Below are positions 1 to 12,040 of a stretch of DNA of 64,000 nt, piece after piece; positions within the stretch are counted from its first letter, which is position 1, and each line of letters opens with the position of its first letter. Made by a program: the position numbers and the translations under genes. The stretch is taken from the NCBI GenBank assembly GCA_022410635.1, contig JAJVDF010000248.1, positions 1,310,106 to 1,374,105 on the forward strand, written 5' to 3'. Origin of the DNA: Tretioscincus oriximinensis (lineage: Eukaryota > Chordata > Lepidosauria > Squamata > Gymnophthalmidae). The notes beneath the pieces were generated by a model, which saw only the letters and a list, made by a program, of their open reading frames with translations, ran no database searches and was not told the DNA's origin.

Positions 1-1234
1 GCAGAATTTCCTTCTGTCACTTTATTCTCTATGACCCTAGTCACACACATGCTATTTAAACCATCCTTAGTCCTGAATATCTAACAAGGGGGTCTTGACA
101 CATGTTAAAGACTCATAAGAAAAAGGTAAGTAACATAACTTTAACAAACTTGTCTATGAATGCTCATGCTGCCTATCTTTTTCTTTTTAGTCTCTTACAT
201 GCTACAAGACTCCNGCTAGATATTCTGGATATTAGTCCTGAAAAACTAAATTAAATCAGAAATATACTGTTTTCTGGATTAGATCCAAGTTTTCAGGTTA
301 TCATTCTAGTTTTTCAGGACTGAAGGTAATTTTAAAAGCACAATCTCACTTTGTTTCTTATAAAAAGAAAGCTGCCTATGCATTTTTAAAGCACTTTAGC
401 CAGCGTTTTTAATACACTTTAAACTACTGTTTCACATACTCAGCCAATCATTTTAACACACTTGAAAGCAATGCTTCTCAAACTTTATGAAACCTTTTTT
501 TGGTTTCATGCAGTCTTTCCTTCTTTTCAAATCTCTCAGTCTCTTTGTGCTTCTATTATTGAGTTTTCTAGCTTGATCTGACTTTAATATATATTTTCAA
601 ATGACTTTGTTTCTCCTCACACCAACAAGAGACACATTCCATAGCTTGGAAAAAAAGTATTCTAAAGCACAAAAATAAAACTAATTGTCCCCAATGCTTA
701 GAAAATAACATCAGCAATGTAAAAATAATAAAAAACAACTTTTTATTTTATTTTATTTAACATAAAAATAGCTCCATAACAACTTCAGCCGTTGTACATT
801 CGAACAGGAATTCACAGCAGTACACCTGTGAATGAACAATGTAACAGAAATAAATTCTTTGTTAATATAAGTGGATTTTGTAGGAGATTTAGGCAAGAGG
901 AACCAACTTACATAAAGCTAGAATGAAGTGGACATTAGAAATTCTTATTACCACAGACTGACAACTGTAAAGGCATAAGCAATTAAACAATACCAGTTAA
1001 AGATGAAAACCATACAAACAACTCACAATGTTAAAACAACTGCAGTAAAATAAAAAGACTTCAAATATCAAAGAGTCCAGATATATTTTTAAGGTTTAAT
1101 TCACACTCAACCCATGATTAAGTCAATGTCCAACTCTCTGTGTTTCCATGGACAATATTACACCCATGCCATTAGCACTCTACTATCTTGAGAGTTACAA
1201 GGATGCTGTACCCTAAACTAATCCTAGCCCTAAC
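1..1234. other. AT-rich intergenic DNA, no gene recognised
   Basis: No open frame with recognisable homology on either strand. A TTTATTTT-rich stretch at about 740-765 could hold a poly(A) signal of a minus-strand transcript, but nothing else supports one. Confidence 0.5.
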
Positions 1235-1605
1235 CCTATGAGAATAGTTAAAGGATCTAGGGATGTTTAGTCTACAAAAGAGGAGACTTGATAGCTGCCT
1301 ACAAATATCTGAAGGGCTGTCACAGAGCAGAGGGATCAGCATTGTTCTCATTGGCACATGGAAGGATTAGAAACAATGGGATGAAGCTGTAACGGAGTAG
1401 ATTTAGATATCAGAAAAAGCATCTTAACAGTAAGGGTGATAAACCAGTGGAAAAGGTTGCCACAAGAGGTGATGAGTTTGCTTTTACTGGAAGCCTTCAG
1501 AGACTGGACAGTCATCTGTCTGGGATGGTTTAATGAATCCTGCACTGAGTAGGGGGCTGGACCCAATGACTCTGGAGGTCCCTTCCAACTCTATGATTCT
1601 ATCTC
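1235..1605 (+). mobile_element. CR1 LINE 3' end (sense)
   Basis: Typical CR1 3' UTR text: CCCTTCCAACTCTATGATTC near the end, closing with the ATTCTATg-type octamer that marks CR1 3' termini, preceded by TGACTCTGGAGGTCC and TGGGATGGTTTAATG. 5'-truncated as CR1 copies normally are. A copy of the same family lies in opposite orientation at 35.54-36.03 kb. Confidence 0.8.
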
Positions 1606-2755
1606 CCAACATTTGTTCCAGCTCCAAATTCATCCTTTGCCATCTCCTTTTCATTTTGCTTTAAATCTTTTCTAGCTTCATGGCCTTTTCCCAGTGAATT
1701 CTGTCATGCCTAAGTATCTGAGCTTCTGCTTAATATTAGTCCTCCCTGTAAACAGGATTGATTTCCTTAATACTAATTTGAAATCTTTGCAATTCAAGAG
1801 ACTTTAAGTATTTTCCAACTATAGATTCTTTGGCATATCCTTATGGTCCAGCTATCGGGAATATCATTGCTTTGACTGGCAACCATTCTTGGCAAGATAA
1901 TAGCTCTGCTTTTTAATTCTACATGTTGCAGTCATTCTTGCAGTGATTTCTGAGTGGGGGGGAATATAAAATTGACACAATGTTTCCATTTCCCTCCATT
2001 TATTTGCCAGGAATTAATAGGACAGGATGCCATGTCATTAGGTGTTTTTTCATGTTGAATTTTAAGTACAGGTAATCTTTTGCACTGTTTTCTTTCTCCC
2101 TTCATCAAAAAACTCTTTAATACTTTAATTTTTTTGTCATCATCTGCAAATCTGAGATTTTTTAAAAACAGCCATTTTAGGCTTGTCCAGAAAGTTTACC
2201 AAAAGTATAGTTGTCTACATAAGCTCATGCTGCCCACCTTTCTCGTTAGCCTCTAAAGTGCTACAAGACCCCCTTGCTAAAATGAAATTGTTGATATTTC
2301 TCCTACCAATCTTTCATAGACATCTTTGTAGCCCACAGCTATTCAGTTCAGTGTGATCTAATTGAATATTTGTCATTAATTACATCTACAGTATAAGATG
2401 TTCTGATATTCAAACAAAAAGTTATCTAACAACCCAAATCTGCAATATACTAGCAAAAATGCTTGGATTTTTCAAGGTCGGACTCTTTTTTGCCAACAAT
2501 ATACTGAGACCAAAATAGTGTTGACAAGTGAACTCTTCACCTCTAAATAGTATTTTTGTATCATATTGCTCTAAAAATGCCATTCTTTTTGGCTGGATAA
2601 AAGATGATCTGATTATTTTTTTTAATGCTTTATATGGTATTTGGAAACTGAGCCAAGATAGTTCAACCTTGTGAGCATTGCAGGCAAAATAGCAGCCAGG
2701 AGGTGGAACCCTAGAGGAAAACGTTATTTTAGAACATTTTTCCCTAATAGGTGAC

Positions 2756-3481
2756 TGTGACGTTCTCCGTTTTGAAGGTTTGTATTTCTTTTATAAACTT
2801 ACCAGATATCCCAGAGGGAGGGGGGAAGAGCAGGCCTGGGCAGGGGCGTGGCTTCCTGAATCCCTCTTTTAGAGTGGGCATGGCTAGAGGAGCCAGCCAA
2901 TGGGGCCTCGAATAGCCGGTTGGTGAGCAGATAAAAGGGAAGCTGACCAGGGCTAGAGGCCTTTCTGTTGAGTAAGGCTTGTGGTGTAGCAAGTTGACAG
3001 AGGGGGCAGCTTCTATCTGCTTCAGAGGGAGGGGGTGGAAGTTTATGGTGGCCTGAAAGAGTCAAAGTTGAAGCTTGACTTTGGGCTAATACAAATAAAT
3101 AGACATCATGCCTGTCGCTTTAAGTTCTGGAAACAAATGTTGCTCTTGCTTGGAGTTTGAGCTTGAGTCAGGCATACTTTATAAAAGCCGAAGCTATATT
3201 ATTATTCTTTCTATTTCTTACTTGTAAACAATAAACTTGTTACTTGTTTCAATTCAAACATCTCTCTTATGTTTCTGTAACAACACTAAATAAGCACGCT
3301 ACTGGTGGGGGCTGGGAATAAAGCCCCATCATTGAGGTAGACACAGGGGCCTTGTGTAGGCCTGAGGATATGACTGTTGCTCCAAGCAGTCGTGGGTGCT
3401 GGCTTGGGCAACGGGGATATTGTGGCACCCCTAGCTGGGAGGGTCATCTAATAATGGGTCCCTCAAGTAGGGGTCGCCACA
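2756..3481 (+). mobile_element. Solo LTR with 5-bp target duplication
   Basis: Begins TGTGACG and ends GCCACA, flanked by GTGAC (2751-2755) and ATGAC (3482-3486), a 5-bp target duplication with one mismatch. Inside are a CCAAT at 2897, TATA-like ATAAAA at 2931 and TTTATAAAAG near 3179, and AATAAA at 3230. No primer-binding site or coding sequence follows, so this is a solo LTR of an endogenous retrovirus or LTR retrotransposon, family unknown. Orientation follows from the TATA and poly(A) signals. Confidence 0.65.
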
Positions 3482-3749
3482 ATGACCATTTCAAATAGGA
3501 GTATACAATGTTTCAATTGAAGGTATATATGCTACAGGGTTTTTTTCCTGCCAGTCTCATTCAGTATACATACCAATAAACATCTTGAGCTTTAATGTGT
3601 GTGTAATATATAACAGTAAAAATAAAGGTGTATATCTGTGGTAATAGATTATAGTAAACTTTTTTCCACCCCCTCAAAAAGTGATGGCTATGCTCTAGAA
3701 CCTTTAAACAACCAATGTATTAGAAAATAATCCTCATTTTTTCAATCTC

Positions 3750-4200
3750 TATTTTTNAAAAAAATCTTTTTATTGAGTATATATAACAACAAACAAACCA
3801 ATTACATACAAATAAAAGACGAAACATGGCAATAAACATAACATTATAAACATAAAATGTTTATACCACAAAGAAACAATAGATAGATCACAGGAAGTGT
3901 CTTTGGTCCTGGCTTCAGTGGTTAGTTAAAAGATTATGGTTTCCTTGTGAACTTAATCCCACCATCAATGGATGGTAGCTGACAAGACCTTTGAACTATT
4001 TCATAGTTTTTGGTTGCAATAAAGTTTTTTATATATTTTCCATCTGTCCCTTGAATTTTATATTTGCCTCAGGGCTTCTTCTTTTACTTGCCTGGTCACA
4101 GTTTGAGATTCCAGAACGGTGTCCTATGGGGGCTCTTTGACTGAAGATAGTTTCCATCTTTAGAGTGTTGTACTTTGACAACTGCAAAACATTCAATTCC
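3750..4200 (-). mobile_element. Possible LINE 3' end (L1-like), antisense
   Basis: Starts with an A-rich/T-rich run followed by ATCTTTTTATTGAGTATATA, which reads on the minus strand as a sequence ending in AATAAAAA and a poly(A)-like tail. This resembles antisense L1-type 3' ends, but no coding motif was found. Confidence 0.3.
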
Positions 4201-4689
4201 AAAATTTTCAGTTTTAAACGATAAGGCTTGCTTTAAAAAAACTGGTGTTTAAACAGTGGCTTTTTAAAAACCAGCAGGGAGAGGGGGGNCACTATCTTTA
4301 TGTCTCAGCTGTGTGACCAACTATGCAAAATTGAATTGGTGAGGTAAACTGGTTGAACTAACTGGGGAATGGGAAAAGTAGATTGTGCTAAACTTCAATC
4401 TTAGATTATACATTCCGGTTCACAGCACATGCTATCATTGTTGCAAGAACCCTAGAATGTTTAAATTATGTTATGTTTTAAATGTAATTAAATAAATCCC
4501 AATACCACAGCCTTATTTGGCCCGGTATTGATAAATGAATGTTTTAAGTAATACCAATGATAACCTTAAACGGAAAAGAAGGTTGCGGAAGAATATTACA
4601 GACTTCATCTTTAACAGAATAGTATTTGAAGCAAAATATACAAAATAATCTTAATTAGTAATGAAGATACAAAGGATGCAAAATTAAGC

Positions 4690-5356
4690 AGCTGTACTTC
4701 TGACACTGTTGGCTGGATATGGTATTCTTGAAAGTTCCCTAATAATTTAAAAACCCAATTAAAGGTGTTAACTCTGACTTATAATGCCTTAGGAGTCAGG
4801 CATATACATTGAATCCAAATTCAGNCCTTGAAGAACTGGAGTCAGAGACCAACTTTGTTTCTGAAGAAGTGGACTAAACCAGGAAGAGGAAGGGATGGCT
4901 TTTTCCTGATTTAGTTTAGTTCTTCATTACTATAGATGGATGAAAAGTATATCTGATGCCTGTCTTAAATAGACTAGGCTCCAAATGTCTAAAGAAATGC
5001 CATGCTGATCTGCCTGTACCGTAAGATCTGAAGATGAGGCACTTGTGGTTGCACCATCTTTAGTAGCTAAAGATGGATAAAGGTACTTGGAATAGGGTGC
5101 TCTAAGTGGTAGTTTTCAGATTATGGAATACTAAGCTCCCCCATGAGACGGGCCACGTACCTTTACTAAACATTCAGTAGACTGTTAAAGTGAATGTCTT
5201 TAACCTGGTCTTTGGCTAATGAAGAAACCCATCCCATATCACTTTCAGGCACTACTACCATTATTTTCAGTGGATTGTTTTTAATCTGTTTTAACTGTTG
5301 TAACCCACCCTAAGATCTTTAGGTATGAGGCAGAATGAAAATATAAACAAACAAAC
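4690..5356 (+). mobile_element. L2-like LINE 3' fragment
   Basis: Near 4760 the text reads as FKVLTLTYNALG, a decayed form of the FKxLxLTYKALxG motif found at the end of L2-family ORF2. The CTGATCTGCCTGTACC and GTGGTTGCACCATC segments at 5005-5070 match the usual continuation. It ends with AACCCACCCTAAGATC and an A-rich tail, the L2-type terminus also used by the SINEs in this window. Confidence 0.6.
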
Positions 5357-5492
5357 TTCACAGAGATTTGTCTAGGTTCAAATGGGAAGATTGCAAATTA
5401 TTTTCTAGATAAATGAGTCTTACCATGAAGCACCTATTTCAAGGAAACACCTTCTATCACTCCTTTGTTCAGTACAACTATGAAGCACAAAA

Positions 5493-5802
5493 GGAAGAAA
5501 AAAGAAAGAAGAACTTGGTTTTTATACCCCGCTTTTCTCACCTTTCAAAGAGACTCAAAGCGGCTTACAAGGATATATTTGCCTGAAGGGTTACATTCTA
5601 TCTTCCCCACCAGGCTGTNGTGGTTCCCACGTATCTACTTGCAGTCAGTTGCAATTTCTTACAATTCATGCTTTCGAATAGCTGGGTTGGCTAGAGCTAC
5701 AGGCTAGTGGAAGGTACTCACCCCACCCACGTCCAACACAGGGCTTCGAAACCTGATCCCCCAGATGAGAGACGGATTCCTTAGCAACTGAGTTATCATG
5801 AC
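5493..5802 (-). mobile_element. tRNA-derived SINE, copy 1
   Basis: On the minus strand a tRNA-like head (AACTCAGTTGCTAAGGAATC, B-box-like GGTTTCGAAGCCC) is followed by a unique body and a tail with GCGGGGTATAAAAACC and an AAG/CTT-rich end. Related copies are at 9.15, 27.03, 33.10 and 38.11 kb. Confidence 0.75.
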
Positions 5803-6883
5803 AATGTATCATCTTTGGTCACTCAGAAGCTCTTGACATGATTTTCTGCTCCCCAAATATATTCTGCAGTAAAGTTNCTCAGCAATTTAAAGATCATGGT
5901 CTTCTGAGCTTGAACTCGTATTTCAAAGACCAAAGCTCTTAGCATCCAAAGCAGGCCTCAGTTCAGCTGCCATGCACCATCAGCATTCCAATCAGTCAGC
6001 TGTCGGCTATGTCATGACTACTTAGCATTCAATGTGTCACCTGTTACCAAGGAAAGACAGGTGAGAGAAAAATAAATCACAGCTTATTGTGTGAAAAAAA
6101 AATTCTAGGGAGATATTTTGAGATATAAGAAGCTCCTTTCCTCATTCTAATGAAAACAAAAAAAATGAGCAACTTAAAAGGGTTTCATTTTCATCATACG
6201 TAACTTTGCGTATTCAAAATGCAGTTGCTTTTACTTATAAAAGTTCATGGCCCTTGAAAGAAACTTGTGGCCCAGACACAGACATTTGAAGCCTTATACT
6301 TGTCAAATTGTATTATCCTGACATCAGTTCCCATGATTATCTTTTTCCTCATCTCTCAGTCCTGCCTGATTCACGGAAAAACTAGTGAGATCTTTCATTT
6401 ATCTCTTCTTTCACTCTGCCATGCCCAATCTGCTTTCTACTAGCTACTTCAAGTGACAGAAGTATGGTGTATTATATATATTTATTTACATTTATACCCC
6501 TATACCTGAAGCTTAAGACTATGGAACAGGACTTTTCACACGCAAACTGGGGGACACATACACATATACTACTTTTCCACACACATTAATGGTGTAAACT
6601 TTTATCCTGGATTTTATCTAGTGGTAACTCTATTATATATATCAGCAAATTTTAAAGTAGATAGCAACAAGGGTAATACAATGACAGGTACCAAAATGAA
6701 GAAAATTATAGTGAAGCAGGAATGATTTGGCCTACAGGAATGTAAAAAAGGAAGAAAAAAAGAATAGCCTGATAGTATATACAAACAGCCTTCTATCGTA
6801 GGAATATTGATGACTATTTGCCTTCCCATCGCTACATGGTTCATACTTTGTTATTGTTGCATACTATCTTGTTATGTCCATGT
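5803..6883. other. Intergenic DNA without recognised features
   Basis: AT-rich, with a short antisense SINE or L2 tail near 6478-6515 (TTTATACCCCTATACC). No gene evidence on either strand. Confidence 0.4.
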
Positions 6884-7308
6884 TAGGCTGACCAGATGAT
6901 CCTTTTGCGGTGGGGAACTCCATTTTGGGGTGTCTAGCCTTCCCTCCCGATGGGGGCACCATTTCCCAGTTTTTTGCTGAGAAAAAAATAATAATTTTTT
7001 TGATTTTTTTTAAAAAATTCACTGTGCCACTACTAGGGGACTCTGGCAACCAAGGCCAGCTCTTAAAGGCACCCTCCCTTCAGTAGAAAATTAAAAAATG
7101 CAAATTTCTCACACACTTCTAAAAATTCTCACACACTTTTAAAATTCTCACATGCCTTGCAGATTTCTCAGGTGGGGATTTTGGAGGCATATGCATGTTT
7201 GTGGATGATTTGCATATTTATGAATGCTAATTTGCATATTTAAAAATATGCAAATTAGCACAAATATTAACTACCCCAGTTTGGACCTCAGAAAATCTGG
7301 TCAGTCTA
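6884..7308. mobile_element. Inverted-terminal-repeat element, copy 1 (425 bp)
   Basis: Bounded by TAGGCTGACCAGAT and ATCTGGTCAGTCTA, inverted repeats starting and ending at TA. The interior has CTCACACAC repeats and a long A/T run. A shorter relative in opposite orientation lies at 48468-48766. Structure suggests a non-autonomous DNA transposon duplicating TA, but superfamily is not certain. Confidence 0.55.
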
Positions 7309-7641
7309 TGTCCGTGTCCCCACTGACTGCATGGACAGTCTGTGCAGTTTTCTTGTTAAAGATATAGAAGTGGTTTGCTATCACTTATTTTCAGGGAGAA
7401 GCCAAATGATAACCCTCTGCTTTCCAAGCTGCTGCATTATTACTTAGACTGCATTTTGTAATGCTATTTAAGTAACACAATAAAGTATTTATACTGTAAT
7501 AGCTGGTTACCCTCACATACAAAGAAACTGCATCTATTCCCCGTGAATTCCCCTATATTTCCCAGGAAATCCTAGATTGTGATTTGCTGACTGATCTGTA
7601 TCTTTGTTCCCTAATGAGATTCGGCTTACTCATTAAACGTG

Positions 7642-8588
7642 ACCGGATCGGTGAATCGAGGAGGCTTGCCCTGGGGTCCGTATCACTAGCCACGGCAAAA
7701 TAATCAGCCCACAGACGACACTTCAGGGTAACTGGAGACGTAGGAGGTCCACGAGTGTATGGAAGCCTCCCGACGAGACCGGGGTCTCCACTTTTATTGA
7801 CATCAGAATCAGAAGGCGTGTATCAGAATCATGACGGAATGAAAAGGGCGGAGGATACCCAACGTGGGCAAATTACGTAGGGATGACACGTTATGCCCCC
7901 TCCCAAGGAGGTGCAGCCTGTGGACAGTAACCAATCAGAGAAGAGACAGATGTGAGTGTGGTGTGCCTAATTACTGGAAACTTAGCTATCATTGAGAGCC
8001 CCTGTCAATCAAACTTGACAGGAAGATGATTCATGCCAAGGGTCCAGACTTTGATGACCTCTTGAGTNTGGAAACTTAGCTATCATTGAGAGCTCCTGTC
8101 AATCAAACTTGACAGGAAGATGATTCATGCCAAGGGTCCAGACTTTGATGACCTCTTGAGTGGCATGAACAATAAGGTGAGACCAAGGGTATACAGAAAA
8201 GGGGAAGAAGGTTAAAAAAGAGTGGCTTCCTTTGGACAATAGTGAAGCCTAGGGCAAGTTTGCACAAGAGATTGTCCCATAGGGAGTCAAGCCTGCCTTG
8301 GCCAGAGGCAAACAGTTGACATCCCAGTTGGTAATGGGATTTAAATGTCTCTATTGTCAGACTGTGCATGAGTCAGGGACTACCCTTCACAGGTGCCCCC
8401 AGGGAGAGGAAAGAGGGATTAAGAGAGTTCCTGAGTGTATACAGGGTTGAGGGAAAGGTCAGCTTGACCAAGGAAATTTTGAAAATTTCTTTCCCAGAGG
8501 CCTCTTCTAGATAGCTAGTTCCAGCTATAAATGATATATTAATAATATATTTTATATCTAATAATGTCCCAGGGGGAGAATTCCAACA
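7642..8588 (-). mobile_element. Putative LTR block (ERV-like), minus strand
   Basis: The minus strand begins TGTTGGAATTCTCCC and carries, near 7795, GATGTCAATAAAAGTGG (poly(A) signal), then a GC-richer R/U5-like part with AGACCCCGGTCTC. GC content differs from neighbours. Ends are approximate and no target duplication was seen. It contains the duplicated 94-bp segment at 7975-8162. Confidence 0.4.
7975..8162. repeat. 94-bp direct tandem duplication, split by an N
   Basis: Unit 7975-8068 (TGGAAACTTAGCTATCATTG onward) recurs from 8069, with one visible substitution (GAGCCCC against GAGCTCC). The single N at 8068 sits at the unit boundary. Could be a real recent duplication or an unmerged overlap of contig ends. 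Confidence 0.85.
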
Positions 8589-9149
8589 GTTCCCACTAGC
8601 TATTGGCTCACCTTGTTACAAAAGAAAAACTTCACTGTAAACTCATCCAAGTTTTGCAATACTGCTAGGGGAATTTTTATTCATAACCACTGCTTTTTCC
8701 TGTGTACATTCTACAAGAAAAAACAGCTAGTCAGTCAATTAGCTTCAGCTTTTGCTGAGGAAAGGAAAACAAAATTTGCGAGTCAGGACTTGTCTCAGAG
8801 GTTCTCACTGGTGATGCCACCATGATACAAAAACAGGAGATCATCACACTAAGGAAGCTGCACAAAGGTATAGTAGGGAAAATCACAGTGTCTACTGTCA
8901 GTGTCTGATGGACCTACACTAATAACTGACATGTAGGCATTTTTTGCTATTCATATGACATTGCAGATGTGTGTGAAGCAAAGTCATGCAAGGGAGGCAT
9001 GATTGGAAAGGCCCAAGGAGGCCTCAGGCCTTTTCTGATGCTCTTGCACTTTGCACATCTTCAATGTATGTCATGCAAGCATCAGAAAACAACAAATCCA
9101 GAAGGCTCAAGATACCAGGGATCTCTCAAGCTTTTCTGTGCTGTTTGAA

Positions 9150-9452
9150 GATCAAAAAGAACTGGGTTTTTATACCCTGCTTTTCTCACCAGAAGGGACT
9201 CTAAGTGGCTTACCAAGGATGTTTTTTGCCCAAAGGCTTACATTCTATCTTCCCCACCATGCTGTGCTGGTTCCCAATTATCTAGTTGCAGTCTGTTGCA
9301 ATTTCTTGCAATTCTTGCTTTCAAATAGCTGTGTTGGCTAGAGCTGCAGGCTAGTAGAAGGTGCTCATCCCACCCCATGTCCAACACAGGGCTTTGAAAT
9401 CTGATCTCTCAGATGAGATACCGTTTCCTTAGCGACTGAGCCATTCGTTTGA
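9150..9452 (-). mobile_element. tRNA-derived SINE, copy 2
   Basis: Same family as 5493-5802. The minus strand starts with GGCTCAGTCGCTAAGG, has the common body with GGGTGGGATGAGCACC, and ends in GGTATAAAAACCCAG. Confidence 0.75.
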
Positions 9453-9973
9453 ACCATCCCCAATCCAGGATTTTTTGGATATGCCAAGTGGTGTGACAAC
9501 TCTTGGTAGTTCTATTTCGAGATATAATCAAGAATAAGAGCCAATGCAAAAAAGGCCTTTTCTCATTTTCCTTTTGTATTCCTTTCTTCAGTAATCCATC
9601 TTCAGGGCCTTGGTTTCCTTTCATTCCCCTTCTTTAGCATAATGAGTTCCTAACATTTTGTTTCTTTCTCCCTTTCTTTTACATAAAGAGGTCTTTGAGC
9701 ATTGCTTCAGTCTCCATGGCAGCAGCCCTATTTGTAATGTACCTGATGACAAATTAGGTGAGTGAGGACCTGGATTGAATTAAGCAGTTGCCTTGGTATA
9801 ACCCACCATGATCCCATTTCATTCCCCACAAAAAACAAGCATGCTATGATTTCACACAGGGATCCCCCAGTCACTTGATAATTAAATTCTAATTCTATGC
9901 TTACAGAAGTTAAAACTTAGTTATTCTTGGTCCCATGTTAATAAAGACACTTCTTCTGAGGTCATAATTTATA

Positions 9974-10207
9974 CAGGGTACTTCAAAAAAATGTATACAC
10001 ACTTTGAACTTCCATAGAAAATTTATTTACTGTTCTACAAAGTTAAATTTCAGGATTTCCCGATTTGAACAGTATTAACATTTGTTATTTACGTTTTATT
10101 TACATTGGACTTTAAGCTTTCTAATTTCCTTAAATTTAACTTTGTAGAACAGTAAATAAATTTTCTATGGAAGTTCAAAGTGTGTATACATTTTTTGAAG
10201 CACCCTG
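9974..10207. mobile_element. Mariner-type MITE with 77-bp inverted repeats
   Basis: CAGGGTACTTCAAAAAAATG at the left and its near-identical inverse at the right (CAGGGTGCTTCAAAAAATG when reversed) define a 234-bp element flanked by TA. The arms, about 77 bp each, differ at very few positions. TA flanks and CAGGGTG termini fit Tc1/mariner. No coding capacity. Confidence 0.75.
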
Positions 10208-10759
10208 TATTATTTTCAGAGTGCTTTGATTTGCTTGCATTTCTCTTTTTTTTTGTCTTTAGTGCAAGATGAGCTTGTGCTCTAGTTCTTCTATTTTAAA
10301 AAGCTGTGTTATGGCCAATTTGAAATAGAGCCAGCCCAAGTAGATGTCATTCCAAGCTGATAGATTAAGTTATGTCGCAGTTCTCAGGTTCTCAGTATTT
10401 CATAAATGCTAGTAGGAGAATGTGTTATGATTATGTTCTTTTTCTACAATAACAAGATGGCGTAAGTATTTGATTGACCAATATAAGTTTGATAATTGAA
10501 CGGAAGGAAGAATGAATAAAGCAATGGACCTCAATATTGTTAAAATGGAGTAACTTACTGACATATGCCACACAAAACGCTTTGAGAATTAAATAATAAA
10601 ACAATTATTGAGGATTAATTACTACAACTAGATGGAAGGTTCACCAACAAGGGGGAGAAATCAAAAGAAGGGCCATATCTTCGTGAAGTTTATATACTGG
10701 CAAAACATTGTATTTCAGCAAGCATGCAAGACATTAAAGTGCTTTGGGAGGAAAATGAG

Positions 10760-11185
10760 GGTATTCTTGGACCCTTCAACGTCACTTGACATCCTGATGA
10801 AGGTGGTGGTCAGGTATGGCTGGGTTGCAACTCTAATCTTTTCTGGAGAGAGACAATCTGACCACACTAATCTACACTCTGGTAATTTCCAGATTAGACA
10901 ACTGTAATGTGATTTGTGTGTAACAGAATTCAGCAACAAGACTGCACAACATATAGATCTTAAAAAAAAAAGCTGCACCAGCCAATTGGCTGTCGAATAA
11001 CCAACTCAAGGTATTAACTTTGACCTTCTGGGTTCTAAATGGCTTGGGCACAAAAATATGTGCAAAACATCTTCTATACTGATCTATCCGTATCTTAAAT
11101 TGAGGCCCTCCTGGTTGTACCTTTAATTGCTAGAGGTGTGAGTCGCCTCTTGAGGAGATACACCAGACGATCTTAGATTGGCAAA
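10760..11185 (+). mobile_element. L2-like LINE reverse-transcriptase fragment
   Basis: Decayed matches to L2 ORF2: TLIYTLVISRLDNCNVICV near 10865-10920 (family pattern LVxSLVISRLDYCNAL) and NWLSNNQLKVLTLTFWVLNG near 10985-11045 (pattern HWLPVxxRIxFKxLTLTYKALNG). Several frameshifts. Sense orientation. Confidence 0.65.
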
Positions 11186-11217
11186 AATGCTATTGTTTAC
11201 CCTGAGTTTTGGCTATA

Positions 11218-11335
11218 TAAGAACATAAGAACATAAGAAGAGCCATACTGGATCAGGCCACAGCCCATCGAGTCCAGCATTCTGTGTCACACAGAGGCCC
11301 ACCAGATGCACCTGGGCAGTCCGAACAGAGGAAAG
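11218..11335 (-). mobile_element. CR1-like LINE 3' tail, antisense
   Basis: AAGAACATAAGAAGAGCC followed by TGGATCAGGCCACAGCCC and GGCCCACCAGATGCACC, the start of a repeat family seen in full at 42.6-43.3 kb (there in sense, ending CTTCTTATGTTCTTA). Short 5'-truncated copy. Confidence 0.65.
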
Positions 11336-11849
11336 CAAAATATGAAAAGAACTTTCTCTTCCCATTCAGAAACTGTCAAGTTTTTAGTGTGTTGTTTTCA
11401 GTTTATTTTTACCGATGTAAACCATCCTGCATTTGAAGTAGACTTGTCTACAAAAGTTCACAAGAAGCCACAAGACATTATTACTTGATTTTGATTGTAT
11501 AGGTAGGCCCCCCAGCCAACTTCCTGTAGCAGCAAAAATGTGTCCTGTGTGCAGGACTGGGCAGATTGGTTAAAAAGGCACCCTCCCTTCCAGGGCTAGC
11601 TGTGGTGTAGGCTGGGAGCTGTAGTCCACAAGGCAGGACCCATGCAGGCTGAGCAGAACAGGCTGCCTGCTGCTGGGCACCCATTTATAATAAGCCCTTG
11701 TCATTGTGAAAAAGCAGCACAGAAAAGCAGGCAGAAACACAACTTAAAACCATAAAACAGGAATCCTGCCGTGAAGTAGAGAAGCAGAAGTTTGTTAATG
11801 TTTACACTGGGCACCCCATCTATACAGAGAAAGCCTATTCCGGAGTCTG

Positions 11850-12040
11850 GGACCACCACAGAGAAGGGCCTGTCCCAAGTCCCCACCCTGTTAAGATGAT
11901 ACAACCTGGAGGGTTGTAGATCCACGTGGGAGATGGAGTTTAGATAAGGGGCCCCAAGTCATTTAGGACTTTATAAATTAAGGTTAATAACATCTTGAAT
12001 TGGGCTCGGCGGCGGATTGGCAGCCAGTAACTCAGCCGGA
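11850..12040. repeat. Possible LINE-derived interspersed repeat
   Basis: The AGAAGGGCCTGTCCCAAG and ATCTTGAATTGGGCTCGGCG / GATTGGCAGCCAGTAACTCA segments resemble an interspersed repeat common in lizard genomes. Assignment is from pattern memory only; it ends directly against the CpG island. Confidence 0.35.

Noticed and set aside
1208..1240. Telomere-like CCCTAA text (CCCTAAACTAAT, GCCCTAACCCTA)
   Set aside because: Only a few imperfect hexamers at the edge of a CR1 fragment; too short for an interstitial telomere repeat.
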